Assembly (NCBI GenBank): GCA_001312405.1
Contig: BBDR01000022.1
Span: forward strand, 1 to 64,000
Source: Clostridium sp. NkU-1
Lineage (GTDB): Bacteria; Bacillota_A; Clostridia; Lachnospirales; Lachnospiraceae
DNA length: 64,000 bases
Reading direction: 5' to 3'
In this document: piece after piece, positions 39,678-49,747 of the stretch
Position numbering within the stretch: the stretch's first letter is position 1
How the letters are laid out: every line of letters starts with the position of its first letter
Notes under the pieces: generated by a model
Database searches by the model: none
Seen by the model: only the letters and a program-made list of their open reading frames with translations
Told to the model about the DNA's origin: nothing
Made by a program: the position numbers and the translations under genes

Positions 39678-40038
39678 CTAACCGATAATGCCTGTGACAG
39701 TTTTAAGAATCCTGTCCGGTTTAAAGGGTTTTACAATAAAATCCTTAGCACCTGATTTGATGGCTTCGATTACCATGCTCTCCTGTCCCATGGCGGAACA
39801 CATAACAACCGCTGCATCCGGGGATTTTGCCTTTATAGCCTTTAATGCTTCCAGACCATCCATGTTAGGCATTGTAATGTCCATGATTACAAGATCCGGA
39901 CTGATTTCAGAGAACATCTGCACAGCCTGAGCCCCGTCAGATGCCTCGTATAAATCGGTATATCCATTTTTTTGACAACGTATCCTTAATCATCATTCTC
40001 ATAAACGCTGCATCATCTACCAATAATATTTTCGCCAT
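39678..40038 (-). CDS. cheY: Chemotaxis response regulator CheY
   Basis: About 119 residues. Receiver features are ILLVDDAAFMR, the acceptor in VIMDITMPNMDG, VVMCSAMG and the Lys in DFIVKPFKPD. It binds FliM/FliY when phosphorylated by CheA. The run of T at 39967-39973 has one extra base; corrected, it reads SKNGYTDLYEASDG. It lies between fliM and flgC in the switch-gene block. Confidence 0.92.
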
Positions 40039-40086
40039 TTTTTTACATCTCCTTTATTATCCTTAATTCTTTATATAATCCCTGAC

Positions 40087-41106
40087 TCAGCTTTCACCGG
40101 CCTGGTAATTTCCTTCTTCTACAAGACCTTCAATACGAACCGCTGTATTCCTTTTGTGAACACCTAACTGTCCCTTAAACCACGGCTGGTCTTCCACATA
40201 CAGTTTGATGTCGGATTCCTTAGGCGTTCCTAAGTTGATAACATCTCCAACATGAAGATTATAAACATCATCCAGAGTGATGACAGACTCTCCTACCTTG
40301 GCTCGGATCATCAAGTCAGTTGCCCTGATGTTGTTTAAGATTTCAAGCTTCGTATCTTGGCTGTTCTCTTCATCTCCCATGGCACTGGCTCTTCGCTTAT
40401 CTATAATACTGAACGTGTTCATTAGGAGATTCCCCGGAATGCAGAGACTGAGTCTTCCAGAGCAGCCTTCCATTTCTACATCCATGACAATAATTACTAT
40501 TGTTTCATCCACACCGATTTCCTGAAACATGCTGGGGTTTTCCTCCAGCCTCTCCAGTTCAAAATTTAAATTAATATAACTTGACCAGGAATCCTTTAAT
40601 GGTCCTATTACATATTGGATCACTCTGCGGTATAAAGCCATCTCAATTTCCGTATAGGAATAGGACAGGCTAACATTGGTTTCCTTCCCTACACCTCCAA
40701 GCATGCGGTCAATCAAACTAAGCATTAATGGCATGCTTGCATTGATTAAAAGCGGCGGATTCTTGGAATGATCCGGCAAAGTCACATTGACAAGGGTAAG
40801 GACATCATTATCGCTTAAGGCGTTACTGAATTCATAATACCGCTGCTCCTCTACCGTAACGACTGACAGTTCACTGGAAGTCCGAAACAGGCTGTTGATC
40901 TGGGAACCTGCAATTCTGGAGTAATTGTCAAATATACTGCCTAAAACTTTAAGCCTGTCTTTTGTAAACTTTTTAGGACTGTAAAAATCATATTTCCTAT
41001 ATTTTAATTCATCTTCTTTTTTTTCAATCTCCTGGCTCAGCTCATCTGTTCCCTGCAAGGAATTGAGCAGCGCATCAATTTGATTTTGGGATAATACTTC
41101 AGCCAT
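40087..41106 (-). CDS. fliM: Flagellar motor switch protein FliM
   Basis: 340 residues, intact. The N-terminal CheY-P binding peptide LSQNQIDALLNSL is followed by the CheC-like middle domain (YSRIAGSQINSLFRTSSEL) and a C-terminal SpoA domain (VGESVITLDDVYNLHVGDVI). ATG 41106 is chosen because GGAGTG lies upstream. It follows motB with no fliL between them. Confidence 0.95.
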   Translation of the reverse strand: MAEVLSQNQIDALLNSLQGTDELSQEIEKKEDELKYRKYDFYSPKKFTKDRLKVLGSIFDNYSRIAGSQINSLFRTSSELSVVTVEEQRYYEFSNALSDNDVLTLVNVTLPDHSKNPPLLINASMPLMLSLIDRMLGGVGKETNVSLSYSYTEIEMALYRRVIQYVIGPLKDSWSSYINLNFELERLEENPSMFQEIGVDETIVIIVMDVEMEGCSGRLSLCIPGNLLMNTFSIIDKRRASAMGDEENSQDTKLEILNNIRATDLMIRAKVGESVITLDDVYNLHVGDVINLGTPKESDIKLYVEDQPWFKGQLGVHKRNTAVRIEGLVEEGNYQAGES

Positions 41107-41128
41107 TTGTTTCACTCCGCTTCATTTT

Positions 41129-41897
41129 TTAATTACCCGGCACGTTCTGATAATCCTGATATATCTGGTTGTAATACTCTTCCAGGGATTTTTCTACCGT
41201 ATCATTCTTGGTTATCAATATTTCCACGCGACGGTTTTGCGCCCTCCCATCCTCCGTATCAAAAGGCGCAATGGGACGGAACTGACCATAGCTGGCGCTC
41301 ACCAGTTTTTCCGGTGAAACAGCATGTCTGCTTTGGAGAAAAATGACAACCTCTGCGGAACGCTGAGCGGAAAGCATCCTGTCGTTTCGGATGTTGTTGG
41401 GTCTGTTTGGGTCTCCCTGGGAGGTATGTCCCAATACCTGTACTTCTTTTATAGAAGAATCCACCTGCGTCATAGCGACAGCAAACTGCTCAAGGATGTC
41501 CTTGCCCTCCTGCCGGAGCACAGAACTGTCCCCGTCAAAAAATACTTTGTCGCGGAATGAGATAAAAGTGAAACCGTCTCCGCGGGTAATTTCTACAGAA
41601 TCCTGCATTCCTCTCTCTGAAACCATCTCTTTCAGAGCCGTATACAGTGCGTCAAAATCCGTAACCTCTTCTTTTGCCGGATCTCCACGGAATTCTCCCT
41701 CGCTTTCATTCGCTTTGGACTCTATGCTTTCAAGAGCACTGGGATTAAAGCTCTGCACCAGCTTCTTCCATTTGGTCTGGTCCATAGAAGACATGGAATA
41801 CAGAAGAACGAAAAAAACACAGCAGCAAAGTAACCATGTCCCCATATGTATCCATCCAGCTTCCAGTTTCCTCCGGCTGCTTATTTCTCTTTATCAT
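41129..41897 (-). CDS. motB: Stator protein MotB
   Basis: About 256 residues. The single membrane helix carries the conserved ion-binding Asp in SWMDTYGDMVTLLL. The OmpA-like peptidoglycan-binding domain (95-235) shows LGHTSQGDPNRPNNIRNDRM and YGQFRPIAPFDTEDGRAQNR. A run of seven T/A at 41812-41818 splits the N-terminus. The ion (H+ or Na+) cannot be told from this sequence by eye. Confidence 0.92.
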
Positions 41898-41952
41898 ACA
41901 ACCACCTGTTTTTCTCTTTCCTACCCATGTTCTTTGGGATTAAGATATGCCC

Positions 41953-42788
41953 TTAAAGCACTCCCTCTTTCGCAATCTCATTACTCAGGATTTGCGCTTC
42001 CTTCTTCAGGTTTTTTTCTTTGTGATCTTTCCCTGCTGCTTCTGAGACAGGTAAGATAGCAGCTTTTCCTCCAGATACTTGGGGTTATCTCCAGCCTGAA
42101 TGGATAAAACGCCTTCAATAATAATCTGCTTGTACAAAAGTTCTTCCTCGTTCCGGATACGGAGCTTCTTGCCCATGGGATTGAATAACAGATGAGCCAG
42201 AATACAACCGTAAAAGGTGGTGATCAAGGCCACGGACATATCAGCCCCAAGGCTGTTCGCTCCATTTCCTGACATATCCATACTTTTTAACATGTTAACC
42301 AATCCTACCAGCGTACCAATCATTCCGAGGCCGGAGCCACTCCTGACCCCCTGTCATAGATGCTGACGTCCTGCTCGTGGCGGTCCATCATGGCTGCCAC
42401 TTCACTTTCCAGCATCTCCCTGATCTTCTCCGCATCCATGGCGTCTACGATCAACATTACGCTCTGTTTCAGAAAAGGATCCTTGATGGTGGCAGCCTGT
42501 TCTTCCAGAACCAAAAGTCCCTTTTTTTCTTGCCGTTTTCGCCATATCCACTAGAGTATGAATAACGGCTTCCGAATTGTACCGGTTGGAGCTGATCATT
42601 ATTCCGATGTGCTTTGGAATCTGTGCCAGGGTTTTAAATGGAAAGCTGGCTATCAGCGCTGCCGCTGTACCTCCCACAACAATGATAACACTGGGCATGT
42701 CCACAAAATTCATCAGCTTTTCCATGCCGATTCCGTAGATAATCAATGCGATTCCCAGCACCCAGCCAACGATCAATGATACATCCAT
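41953..42788 (-). CDS. motA: Stator protein MotA
   Basis: Four-helix stator subunit of about 275 residues, in three fragments. It begins MDVSLIVGWVLGIALIIYG with GGTAAALIASFPF. The middle gives TARKKG then LLVLEEQAATIKDPFLKQSV, and the pore helices include MIGTLVGLVNMLKSM and SVALITTFYGCILAHLLF. Indels lie near 42526, 42350 and 42010-42016. The stop is at 41953 or 41981 depending on the last A-run. It lies upstream of motB. Confidence 0.9.
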
Positions 42789-42820
42789 AAGTAACCTCCT
42801 ATATTCCAGGCAGTGCTGGA

Positions 42821-43024
42821 TTAAACGTTCTTTTTCTGCGCACGCGCATATATCTGTGCCTGAAATTCAATCACCCGGTCAATGATCTCATCAATACTTT
42901 CTTTTACCACATAATGCTTTCCATTGACCAGTATAACATTGGACTCCGGTATGTTTTCAATCCGCTCAATCTGATTGCAATTGATTATAAATTCTTCATC
43001 ATTCAGTCTCGTAAGACGAATCAT
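42821..43024 (-). CDS. flbD: FlbD/SwrD-family flagellar protein
   Basis: 67 residues, typical size. The N-terminus MIRLTRLNDEEFIINCNQIERI and LVNGKHYVVKESIDEI match the FlbD/SwrD family, which supports motor torque through the stators in Bacillus. It sits between flgE and motA, the conserved place for the family. Confidence 0.88.
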   Translation of the reverse strand: MIRLTRLNDEEFIINCNQIERIENIPESNVILVNGKHYVVKESIDEIIDRVIEFQAQIYARAQKKNV

Positions 43025-43085
43025 GGCTCAACTCCTCTCATTGGGGGAAGCGGCAGCACCGCCTCCCCAAATCTGCAAAAGCTTA

Positions 43086-44713
43086 TTACCGCTTAATATT
43101 TACCAGTTCTTCCAGCATCTGATCTGTAACTGTTATGATTTTTGAGTTGGCCTGGAATCCTCTTTGTGTAGTGATCATATCTGTCATCTCTGTCGCAAGG
43201 TCTACCTTTGCCATTTCCAGATAATTTCCCATGATCCGGCCCTGGACACCACCGGCTTCATAAATGCTTACACTGCCTGCATTAGCACCTGGGACATAGT
43301 AATAACCCGTGGTCTTTTCCAGACCGTTGACGTTCTGGACACCGGCTAAAGCAACCTTACCGATGATAACTGTGGCGCTGCCGTCTACAGAAGTACCTGT
43401 CAGGGTACCATCTTCCTTGATTGTGTAGTTGCTTAAGCTGGCAAGTTCATTCTCACTGCTTGATCCTGCATTTTCTACCTGGGTATTGGTTGAGCTGTTC
43501 TGGGCTGTTTCCAAACTCTTTTCTTTGTCAGATACTGTCTTTTCTGCTGCATCAACAAAGGCCTTAGCCTTATCTGCGGCCTGCTTTTTTTTCGTCGCGT
43601 ATGCCTTCCAGCGAGCCTGGTTCAATTTTGCTTAAGGCAGCATAAAGATCATCCAAAGCCTTTTTTCGTTGTATCCAATGTATTTTTAGTCGTATCATTG
43701 GGGTTTGCGTTATAAGCCGCCAGAGCAGTTAAATAATCACCCCTGATCGTATCCCACTTACTCGGACCGCCAAGAGTTGTACTCGGGTCTTTCAGACGAA
43801 GCGCTGTTTGAGCCTTAATTAAAGCAAATTCTGCATTCTCATAATCAACTTTTGCCGTATTATAAGCTGATTCCTTTAGTGGATCACTTTTATCAGCTAC
43901 CCACTTTGAATATGCATCTTCCATTGCTTTCTTTGCATCGTCCCGATCTACCATAAACTCGTTTATACTTTTAGGCGGAGTCGCATTAGTTGGATTTTTA
44001 CATTCATCCTCATATTTTTTATTCGCATCAATATACTCATTTCTTGCATTCCCTAAGGCCACATTCAGCTTCGCTAAGTCAGCCCTTGCTTCCTCAAGCT
44101 GCTTCTTAGCCGCTTCTACCGCATTAGCCGCCTCCTTATTCCCTATGGCCGCCATATCTGACTTCATGGGAATTCTCAGAGGCTTTAATGTAGTTGTATT
44201 AAATTCTCCTCCGGCGGAAAGATCGCCTGTATTGGTATTCTCAAATCCATATACATAATTTCCCGAATCATCAACCAGATATCCCTGATTATCCACATTG
44301 AACTTTCCTACTCTGGAAAGACTCAGGCCCTTGGAGGAAATGACATCCTCATCTTCCAGGGAAAAGCCCTCTCCGTTCCCAACCATAGGACCTACGATAT
44401 AAAATCCCGTACCATCAATATAGCAGTCAAGGCCTCTGGAAGAGGGCGACGGGCTTCCCATAGAGAAATCATAGGTAATGCTTCCTGTCGTTACGCCGTA
44501 CCCTACCTGGTTGGCATTGGTTCCTCCATAGCCACCGGCAGACGTGCTGCCCTTTGAACCGGCTGAAGTGTTCTGGTACATAGTGTCTTTAAAGGACATG
44601 GTACCTGCCTTAAATCCCCATGTATTCACGTTAGCTATATTGTTACCGATAACATCCATTTTGGCCTGGTGTGTTCTAAGACCTGCCACACCGGCAAACA
44701 TTGATTTGACCAT
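43086..44713 (-). CDS. flgE: Hook protein FlgE with large coiled-coil insertion
   Basis: About 542 residues. Standard hook N-terminus (KMDVIGNNIANVNTWGFKAG), D1 strands to about 190, and a standard C-terminus (MTDMITTQRGFQANSKIITV). Between about residues 192 and 425 lies an Ala/Lys/Asp/Glu-rich, strongly helical heptad segment (for example VEAAKKQLEEARADLAKLN and KAKAFVDAAEKTVSDKEKS) where most hook proteins have beta domains. The frame is broken near 43632 and 43660. ATG 44713 follows AAGGAG. Codon use matches the neighbours. Confidence 0.88.
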
Positions 44714-44796
44714 AGTTTTTTTGTTCTCCTTCGTTTTTTTCGCCTTCCTCCTGCTGTCAATCAGACAAACAGGAAAAGCCTCCATAAATGGTCCAG

Positions 44797-45171
44797 CTAT
44801 AGTAGGACGGCGCTGTCGATATTTGTAAAAATATTTTCTTTCATTTCATTGCCAGACATGGTTGTTACCACCGTATTATTAGGTACATTTACAATAAACG
44901 CTCCTCTGTCACTGATAATCACCACGTCCTTTGCCCCTTTGGAACGGGCTTTTTCCACTGCGGACTGCAAATCCTGCAAAAATGAATCCGACATTTCAAT
45001 TCCGCGCTGATTGACCCGCTCTGCTGCATGGCGGGAAAATTGAAGCCCTTCCTTTTCCTCGATTCTATTTTGAAGTATCTCATTGAAGCCGCCTGCTGGT
45101 TTTGATATTGCGGCAGCATTCCGCAGCTTTAGCTGCCTTAGTTCCTCATGCTGGTTTATTTTACCTAGCAT
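44797..45171 (-). CDS. TIGR02530-family flagellar operon protein
   Basis: 124 residues. The family lies between flgD and flgE in clostridia and bacilli; its function is not established. Recognisable blocks are FSRHAAERVNQRGIEMS, GAKDVVIISDRGAFIVNVPN and a closing VTTMSGNEMKENIFTNID. Intact. Its position suggests a hook assembly role. Confidence 0.85.
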   Translation of the reverse strand: MLGKINQHEELRQLKLRNAAAISKPAGGFNEILQNRIEEKEGLQFSRHAAERVNQRGIEMSDSFLQDLQSAVEKARSKGAKDVVIISDRGAFIVNVPNNTVVTTMSGNEMKENIFTNIDSAVLL

Positions 45172-45190
45172 TGATCATCACCTGCGCATT

Positions 45191-45796
45191 CTAACCGGTA
45201 CTGGTATCGGTATTGTTATCTGTCCCCGGATCCTTGGCTCCATCGGTACTATTATCTGTTTCCGGATCCTTGGTTCCATCGGTATTATTATCTGTTTCCG
45301 GATCCTTGACTCCATCGCCCTTGTTTGGATCATCCACATTATCCGGAGGCTTATGCCCTTTTTCATAAACGGACATAATGCTGGAAACCGGATAGCCTGT
45401 CTTTTCATCGTCATCAATGTAAATAGTTGGCACACCATTAAAAATATCGACTCTCGTCACAGTTCCCGTGATTTTTTTAACCGTCCCGTTCTTATCGTGG
45501 TATGCAACCATTACTTCTTTTCCCATCATGGAAGTTCCATAATTGATTGTATTGACCTGGGCAAAATCCCCCATTGCAGTGGAGAAGTTATTCATAGCCT
45601 GCATCATGGCGATCTGAGTCATCTGAGTCATCATCTCCGAGTTATCCATTGGGTTTGACATGTCCTGATTTTGAAGCTGTGCTGCCAAAAGCCTGAAAAA
45701 TCCCTCCGTTGTCATTTCACTGTTACTGGTGGTTTTCGCTCTAGCCTTAAAATCTTCCAGAGAACCATACAAATTTACTCCATTTACAGTCGACAT
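45191..45796 (-). CDS. flgD: Hook scaffolding protein FlgD with repeat tail
   Basis: 201 residues. The N-terminal FlgD motif is clear (FFRLLAAQLQNQDMSNPMDN, then MTQIAMMQAMNNFS), followed by a short beta region VMVAYHDKNGTVKKITGTV. The C-terminal 45 residues are three copies of a 12-residue acidic repeat based on KDPETDNNTDG, probably a flexible tail. It lacks the larger C-terminal fold of enterobacterial FlgD, as is common in Firmicutes. Confidence 0.9.
   Translation of the reverse strand: MSTVNGVNLYGSLEDFKARAKTTSNSEMTTEGFFRLLAAQLQNQDMSNPMDNSEMMTQMTQIAMMQAMNNFSTAMGDFAQVNTINYGTSMMGKEVMVAYHDKNGTVKKITGTVTRVDIFNGVPTIYIDDDEKTGYPVSSIMSVYEKGHKPPDNVDDPNKGDGVKDPETDNNTDGTKDPETDNSTDGAKDPGTDNNTDTSTG
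45206..45313 (-). repeat. Three tandem 36-bp units encoding the FlgD tail
   Basis: Near-perfect units 45206-45241, 45242-45277 and 45278-45313, each containing CCGGATCCTTG and coding for 12 residues. In-frame unit length means copy number can change without breaking FlgD. Confidence 0.85.
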
Positions 45797-45807
45797 TATT
45801 TCTCTCC

Positions 45808-47076
45808 TTATCTGTAACCAACACCGCTTTCTTCGGCGCTTTCCGTCTCAAAAATCCCAAGCCTCAGCTTTTGTATAAAATCCTCGCGGTTTTCTTCTCT
45901 CTGGCTTTCCTGATGCTGTCCACGCTGTTCCTGCCTGCCGCCCTGCTCCTGCTGCTGGTTTAAGTAATCCGGCTCCTGCTTGTCTACCAGAACCTGGAAG
46001 GGCCGCTCTAAATTAGTTTCCAGAATGGAACCCAAATCGCCCGCTGACTGCGATAAAAGCTTTAGGGTTTTGCTTTCCGTACACAGAAGGGAAACACTGA
46101 TTTGATTATCCTCATAAGAAATTTTTATGCGGATTTTTCCCAGATTATGCGGTTCCAATTGGATGTCCAGTTCCCCATTTCCTTCACGGATCTGTTTTAA
46201 AATCTGTTCCGATAACTTTGCTTCCAATTCTTTCGAATTCTCTGCTCTTACAGTTGTAGGGACTTCCTCAGGCTTTTCAAGGTGTCTGTTCCAGAGACGT
46301 TCAGGCTCATAGGGCTTTTCCGGAAGGCTTTTCCCGATTTTATCCTGATCTTCTTCCACAGGGCCTGGTTTTTCCTGAGAACCGCTCTTGGAAAGAATCG
46401 CCACCGGTTCCTCTTCAGCTAAATCAGAAACTGTCTCTGCTGCTTTCATAAGCGGCTGCTCCGATAAAATATCCTTTTTCCCATCTGGGTCTACAGCTGC
46501 TTCCGGGTTCTGCCCTGCTATATCCTGAATCACAGGTTCCTTTTTCCCTGTTTTTTTGCAACATTGCCATTGTATTGAGGAAAGTGGGTTCCGGCGTTTC
46601 ATTTGAACTATCCGTCAAGGTCGTGAAACTTCTCTCGTCAAGTTTTTCTGCTCCCACGCCATTTTCTGCAAGCTGCTGAAAACGAAGCTGATCCAAAGCA
46701 CGGAATGAATCCATTATCTGGACTTTTCCGCTTTCTTCCGGCACCAAAACCGGAGTCTGGGCCTCTCCAATAGCTTCCATAATCTGGAACTCTGGTTCTT
46801 GTCCGGCTATTTGAAGCTGTTCCTCCGCCCCCTGAACTTTCGCCATTGCAGCCGCAGCAGCCAGAGCTGCAGCCTCTGATGCAACTTCCGCTGCAGGCGG
46901 ATTTTCTTCAAAGGATTCCCTTGGTTCCTGGCTTTTTCCATCCTTCTTCTGAGTGCCGTTTTTTAACATGGCCTTAAACTCGGATAAGCCGTCAGCTACC
47001 TTTTCTTCTTTTTTTCCTACTGCTGGTCAGTTGTCTGGATAATAGATCCACACTGCTGTTTTTTTACCTCTGTCAT
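45808..47076 (-). CDS. fliK: Hook-length control protein FliK
   Basis: About 423 residues after repair. A long polar, Ala/Glu/Pro-rich N-terminal ruler region leads to the compact C-terminal domain (about 270-355), with the signature LDIQLEPHNLGKIRIKISYE, and a Gln-rich end (YLNQQQEQGGRQEQRGQHQE). It is exported during hook growth and signals FlhB to switch. Indels lie near 47060, 47014 and 46552. ATG 47076 follows AAAGGAGTG and starts MTEVKNSSVDLLSRQ. Confidence 0.88.
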
Positions 47077-47148
47077 CTTCTCACTCCTTTCTTTTCATGC
47101 CGTCAGGCATTTGATTTTATGGTAACTGCCAGAAGTTTTCCGGCAGGA

Positions 47149-47599
47149 TTACCTGCTTCCATGGACCGAGGTCGTATTGGAGACGAATTCCTCAATAAAC
47201 AGCTCTTCGCTGCGCAGGACCTCTTTGTTATACTGCAAAAGCTTCTTTTCCTTCAGTTTTTCGATGGAGACCACTTCTTTTCTGGCCTCCACCACTTCTT
47301 CCCGCTTTTGTTCCTCTTTTTTTTTCAATCTCTGAAGAACTCCCTGCTCGGCAAGAATTTTCTGCTGCATAAAGGTGATATAGGTCTCATATTCCCGCAT
47401 CATACTAACGGCAATGCCCTGGCCTATCTCCTCCTGAAACCGGTTACATGCCTCTTTCCTACGGTCCGACAAGGCCTCAACCTTTTTTTTCCTGCCTGAC
47501 TACCTGATCCACAATCTGAGCGTGCTCATTTTTTAAATTGTCCAGAACCTGGTCCTTGTAATTTAATACTGTATTAAGTGGAAAATTAAACTTTTTCAT
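47149..47599 (-). CDS. fliJ: Flagellar export chaperone FliJ
   Basis: About 150 residues forming a long antiparallel coiled coil (KKFNFPLNTVLNYKDQVLDN at the start, REYETYITFMQQKILAEQGV and RLKKKEEQKREEVVEARKEV later). It links the FliI ATPase to FlhA. An A/T run near 47483-47490 breaks the frame; corrected, it reads RQEKKVEALSDRRK. It lies between fliI and fliK, as usual. Confidence 0.9.
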
Positions 47600-47621
47600 G
47601 CTCCACTTCCCCTTTCAGCAT

Positions 47622-48923
47622 CTATGCTAAAATCATCTTCATTTTCTTTAAGACCTCTTCATAACTGGCCTGCTCCTGTATTCCCTGACACAGGAACTGA
47701 TTGATTTTATCAATTTTGGATATAGCTATATCGAGCTTTGGGTTCGTGCCGGTTTTATAAGCACCAATGGAGATAAGGTCCTCATTTTTCTCATAAAGGC
47801 TTAACATATCCCGGAGCTGGGAAGCTAATTTCCGGTGTTCCTCTGAAACAATGTTGGTCATCAGACGCGAAATGCTGGCGCTTATGTCAATGGCCGGGAA
47901 ATGGTTGGCATTGGCCAGCTTTCGGCTTAGTACAATATGTCCATCAACAATACCTCTTACTGTATCCGCGATCGGCTCATTGGTATCATCACCTTCCACC
48001 AAAACCGTGTAGATTCCCGTAATGGAACCTTCTCCAAAGTTGCCGCTTCGTTCCAGCAGCTTGGGAAATTCCGCATAAATAGAGGGAGTATATCCTCTTG
48101 CCACCGGAGGCTCTCCGATTGCAAGCCCAATCTCTCTCTGAGCCATGGCAAAACGGGTCAGGGAATCCATCATAAGCAATACATCCTTGCCCTGATTCTT
48201 AAAGTATTCGGCTATGGTGGTAGCAACCAACGGGCACTTCATACGAAGCATGGCCGGCTGGTCTAAGGTAGCTACTACCAACACGGAACGTTTCATTCCT
48301 TCCGGTCCCAAGTCTTTTTCTATGAATTCACGGACTTCTCTTCCACGCTCCCCTACCAGGGCCACCACGTTAATATCTGCCTTTACATTTCTGGCAATCA
48401 TGCCAAGCAAGGTACTCTTTCCCACACCGCTACCTGCAAAAATCCCAATACGCTGGCCTTTTCCAATGGTATTTAAGCCATCAATGGCCTTGACCCCAAA
48501 TTCCAGCTTGTCCGTAATAGGCGGACGGGTCATGGGGTTGATATAAGGATTTTCTACGTAATAGTACCGGGGAGATTCAAAAGGTCCTTTCCCATCCATT
48601 GGTTCTCCCTTTGCATCGATGATCCGACCTCTTAAAAAATCTCCTACCGGTACCTTTAACCTGCGTTTTGTATTCCGGACAAAGCTGCCCGCAGCAATGC
48701 CATTCATATTTTCATAGGCCATAAGCTGTATTTTATCATCCTTAAAGCCCACCACTTCAACCGGTATCTGTTCCTGCCGGTCTTCATTGTAAATATAGGC
48801 AATGTCTCCGATACTGGCCCTTCCACCGGAGGCTTCCATGGACATCCCCACAATGTTTTCAATCTTCCCGATATGGTCGATTGTCTCAGTTTTTGTAATG
48901 AGATCCGTCAATTCCTTAAACAT
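47622..48923 (-). CDS. fliI: Flagellar export ATPase FliI
   Basis: 433 residues, intact. Homologous to F1-ATPase beta. Walker A GIFAGSGVGKSTLLG, Walker B VLLMMDSLTRFAMAQREIG, then GEPPVARGYTPS and FPKLLERSGNFGEGSIT. It energises substrate unfolding at the export gate with FliH and FliJ. Confidence 0.96.
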   Translation of the reverse strand: MFKELTDLITKTETIDHIGKIENIVGMSMEASGGRASIGDIAYIYNEDRQEQIPVEVVGFKDDKIQLMAYENMNGIAAGSFVRNTKRRLKVPVGDFLRGRIIDAKGEPMDGKGPFESPRYYYVENPYINPMTRPPITDKLEFGVKAIDGLNTIGKGQRIGIFAGSGVGKSTLLGMIARNVKADINVVALVGERGREVREFIEKDLGPEGMKRSVLVVATLDQPAMLRMKCPLVATTIAEYFKNQGKDVLLMMDSLTRFAMAQREIGLAIGEPPVARGYTPSIYAEFPKLLERSGNFGEGSITGIYTVLVEGDDTNEPIADTVRGIVDGHIVLSRKLANANHFPAIDISASISRLMTNIVSEEHRKLASQLRDMLSLYEKNEDLISIGAYKTGTNPKLDIAISKIDKINQFLCQGIQEQASYEEVLKKMKMILA

Positions 48924-48937
48924 GCAGGTTCCTCCTG

Positions 48938-49747
48938 TTACAGTCTGGCGTTATTAAGTATTCCTTTAATGTTTTCCAGCTGGGTATTCACGCTGACATC
49001 AATAATTTCCTCCGGAAGCTCAATGATACAAGCTCCGTCCTCCTCATGATCCATGGCTATGATCTTGATATTCCCGGAAATGTGGGACAATTCGCTTAAC
49101 AGCCCCACATCTCCCTGTATCATCATTCCCGCATCTCTTTGGGATACATAAATTTTCACCCACTGGGTTTTCTTAAGCTTTCCCGCGGCAGCCACGATCA
49201 TGCGTTTAATGATCTCACCGCTGGATCGCAGACTGGTCTGAATCACTTTTTCCGCAATGGTCAGAGTGACTTTTTTTTAAGTCATCAATATATTTATCCA
49301 GTATCTTTTCCTTTTCCTGCGTAACGCTCTCAATCGTATTTTTCATGACCTCCAGGAATTCTTCCTGGCGCGCCTCAAGAACCGCTTTATGTGCTTCATA
49401 GGCTTCTCTAAAGCCGTCCTCATATCCCGTGTCATATCCGGCCTGGCGCCCTTCTTCCATAGCTGAGCACGGAGCTTTTCCCCGTCCGACTTAGCCTGGT
49501 TAAGGATATCTTCCGAATCCGCCTTTGCCTGGTCCAGAATCACCTGGCTCTTCTTTATGGCATCTTCGTATAACTCGGTAGTGTGAAGATACCTGTCATA
49601 TCCCTGGTTTGCAGAATCTTCCCGCTCCGATTCCCTTTCCGGATTCTCTGTTTCATTTACCCTGATATTTTCAAATTCCCTGGTAAATCCGTACTCCAGA
49701 ACACGGTCTGCCATCTGCATAGCCTTTATAATATTAGACAATGACAT
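48938..49747 (-). CDS. fliH: FliI regulator FliH
   Basis: About 270 residues in three fragments, broken near 49435 and 49272. N-terminal MSLSNIIKAMQMADRVLEYG, a long Glu/Lys/Ala-rich coiled coil (IKKSQVILDQAKADSEDILN) and a C-terminal V/A-ATPase E-subunit-like domain (IIKRMIVAAAGKLKKTQWVK). It tethers FliI to the C ring. The ATG overlaps the fliG stop by 14 bases. Confidence 0.88.

Noticed and set aside
43410..44140. Insertion element or foreign gene inside flgE
   Set aside because: No inverted repeats, transposase or target duplication; the segment is in frame and has codon use like its neighbours, so it is treated as a protein domain.
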